Shown piece by piece: positions 13,504-14,637 of a stretch of 14,637 nt of DNA (positions within the stretch are counted from its first letter, which is position 1; each line of letters opens with the position of its first letter). Made by a program: the position numbers and the translations under genes. The notes under the pieces are model-generated. The model worked only from the letters and a program-made list of their open reading frames with translations, made no database searches and was not told where the DNA came from. Source of the stretch: Candidatus Aerophobota bacterium (GTDB lineage: Bacteria; Aerophobota; Aerophobia; Aerophobales; AE-B3A). The stretch is taken from NCBI GenBank assembly GCA_030616535.1, contig JAUWXE010000017.1, positions 1-14,637 of the forward strand. The letters are read 5' to 3'.

Positions 13504-14268
13504 ATGGCAAAAATTGGATTACAGCTATATACGGTAAGGGATGAAGCAGAAAAGGATTTTTTTGGGACAATAAAAAAGGTTGCAGAGGTCGGCTATGAAG
13601 GGGTTGAATTTGCAGGATACTTTGGAGCATCTTCCCGGGAATTGAAAAAGGTACTGAATGAGACGGGATTGGAAGCAATAGGCACTACTATTCCCATGCA
13701 TGATCTGGTAGATGACAAGAAGCTGGAAGAGTCTATTACCTATAGTAAAGAAATTGACTGTCCTATTATCATTTGTCCTATTCTCCCGCAGGAATATAGA
13801 GGCAGTGAGACTGTGTGTAATAAAGCCGCAGAAATTTTCAACAGCGTAGGAGAAAAATGCAACAACAGTGGTTTGAAGTTTTTGTATCATATACATGGCG
13901 TTGAATTTGAAACTTTCAATGGGAAAACCGGGATGGAAATACTGATGGAAAAGACCGACCCAGAAAAGGTGAGGTTTGAGCTCGATGTTTACTGGGTCGA
14001 ATACGCAGGAGTTGATTCGGTACAATATCTGAAAAAATATGGCAAAAGATGTCCGTTAATCCATTTTAAAGATATGAAGAATAGGGTAGACAAACACGAT
14101 ACAGAGGTAGGGGAAGGCGTCATAGATATTCCGGCATTAATTAATCAAGCTAAGAAGTTTAACGTTGGCTGGTATATTGTCGAACAGGAAGAGTTTAATG
14201 TGCCGCCCATGGAGAGTATTGTTATTAGCTATAAAAACTTGGAAAAATATAGTGAGCGAACAAGTTAA
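13504..14268 (+). CDS. Sugar phosphate isomerase/epimerase-like TIM-barrel protein
   Basis: This 254-residue protein belongs to the xylose-isomerase-like TIM-barrel group (AP_endonuc_2), and its length is typical. It opens with the family's IGLQLYTVRDEA strand. Likely metal and active-site residues sit at strand ends: His129/His131 (YHIHG), Asp161 (FELDVYW), His187-x-Lys189-Asp190 (HFKDMK), Glu204 (GEG) and Glu227 (VEQEE). Members include IolE-like dehydratases, tagatose and allulose epimerases and hydroxypyruvate isomerases, so the exact reaction is open. There is no signal peptide, so it acts in the cytoplasm. RBS AAAGGAG (13489-13495) precedes the ATG by eight bases. A propeller gene starts 26 bases after its stop, in the same operon. 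Confidence 0.88.
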   Translation: MAKIGLQLYTVRDEAEKDFFGTIKKVAEVGYEGVEFAGYFGASSRELKKVLNETGLEAIGTTIPMHDLVDDKKLEESITYSKEIDCPIIICPILPQEYRGSETVCNKAAEIFNSVGEKCNNSGLKFLYHIHGVEFETFNGKTGMEILMEKTDPEKVRFELDVYWVEYAGVDSVQYLKKYGKRCPLIHFKDMKNRVDKHDTEVGEGVIDIPALINQAKKFNVGWYIVEQEEFNVPPMESIVISYKNLEKYSERTS

Positions 14269-14294
14269 AGGATAGGAGTGACGGAGAAAAAAGA

Positions 14295-14637
14295 ATGGCT
14301 AAACCAAGTTTTACCAAAAAAGTAATAGGCAAACTGGAAAACCTGACTGGTCGGGCAGCTATGAATACATTCTTGGCTGTTGGGGATGTAAGCAAAAATG
14401 GGCTACCCGACATCGTATTATCGGGCAGAAACGGCAAGATGGTGTGGTTTGAAAATAAGGGTGAAGGGAAAGAGTGGAGGCGTCATCTCATTGACGATGT
14501 AGAAAACCAGGAATGTGGTGGATCTTTATATGACCTTACCGGCAATGGATATCTTGATGTGATCAATGGCGGAGATTATAAATCGGATGAAATTTCTTGG
14601 TGGGAGAATCCGGGTGTTAAAGGAGGGAAATGGACAA
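14295..14637 (+). CDS. Second FG-GAP/VCBS propeller protein (3' truncated by window end)
   Basis: The ATG at 14295 follows GGAG (14283-14286) at eight bases. Its frame stays open to the end of the window, giving 114 residues. They read MAKPSFTKKVIGKL, then LAVGDVSKNGLPDIV, MVWFENKGEG, WRRHLID, DLTGNGYLDVINGG and ISWWENPG. These are the same calcium-loop and W-F-E-N strand patterns as in the 741-residue propeller protein upstream. Again there is no signal peptide: the first repeat starts near residue 27. It directly follows the isomerase gene and is probably transcribed with it. It is a paralogue by repeat type, but how close cannot be judged from the part seen. Confidence 0.8.
   Translation, partial: MAKPSFTKKVIGKLENLTGRAAMNTFLAVGDVSKNGLPDIVLSGRNGKMVWFENKGEGKEWRRHLIDDVENQECGGSLYDLTGNGYLDVINGGDYKSDEISWWENPGVKGGKWT

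Noticed and set aside
13525..14025. 166-codon minus-strand frame
   Set aside because: It lies wholly inside the well-supported isomerase gene, has no RBS, and its product shows no family pattern.
1..14637. CRISPR arrays, tRNA or rRNA genes and insertion sequences
   Set aside because: No regularly spaced direct repeats, no tRNA-like or rRNA sequence and no transposase frame were seen.

Overview
The window comes from a bacterial chromosome of moderate GC. All supported genes lie on the plus strand and most have strong Shine-Dalgarno sites. I cannot name the organism. The mix of GTAG-headed palindromic repeats, a fused 2-oxoacid dehydrogenase E1, solute-binding-protein sugar uptake and non-secreted FG-GAP/VCBS propeller proteins is most like uncultivated candidate-phylum genomes (inference, weak).

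Bases 1-3780 hold a carbon-metabolism cluster: the tail of a cupin protein, a zinc-dependent medium-chain dehydrogenase, and a 787-residue fusion of the alpha and beta halves of a thiamine-diphosphate 2-oxoacid dehydrogenase E1. Paired REP-like repeats lie on both sides of the dehydrogenase gene, and the first supplies the stop codon of the cupin gene. Bases 3781-4700 hold a small zinc-ribbon protein, a probable relic of a second zinc-ribbon gene, and a near-consensus promoter with a perfect 6-4-6 palindrome just downstream of it.

Bases 4707-12971 look like one sugar-use locus. A GntR/UTRA regulator is followed by a 767-base gap, a secreted sugar-binding protein, a structured intercistronic RNA region and two inner-membrane permeases. 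Then come a possible 58-residue ORF coupled to the second permease, a short-chain dehydrogenase whose usual catalytic Tyr is Phe, and a 741-residue FG-GAP propeller protein without a signal peptide. The transporter has no ATPase gene in the window, so it probably borrows a shared one. From about 6.2 to 13.0 kb the DNA looks more GC-rich than its flanks.

After a 532-base gap with two hairpins and a plausible promoter comes a TIM-barrel sugar isomerase/epimerase, then a second FG-GAP propeller gene that runs off the window. The repeated pairing of a cytosolic sugar-modifying enzyme with a non-secreted propeller is the most thought-provoking feature. The working picture is uptake of an unknown sugar or oxidised sugar, oxidation and isomerisation in the cytoplasm, and an unexplained role for the propellers.
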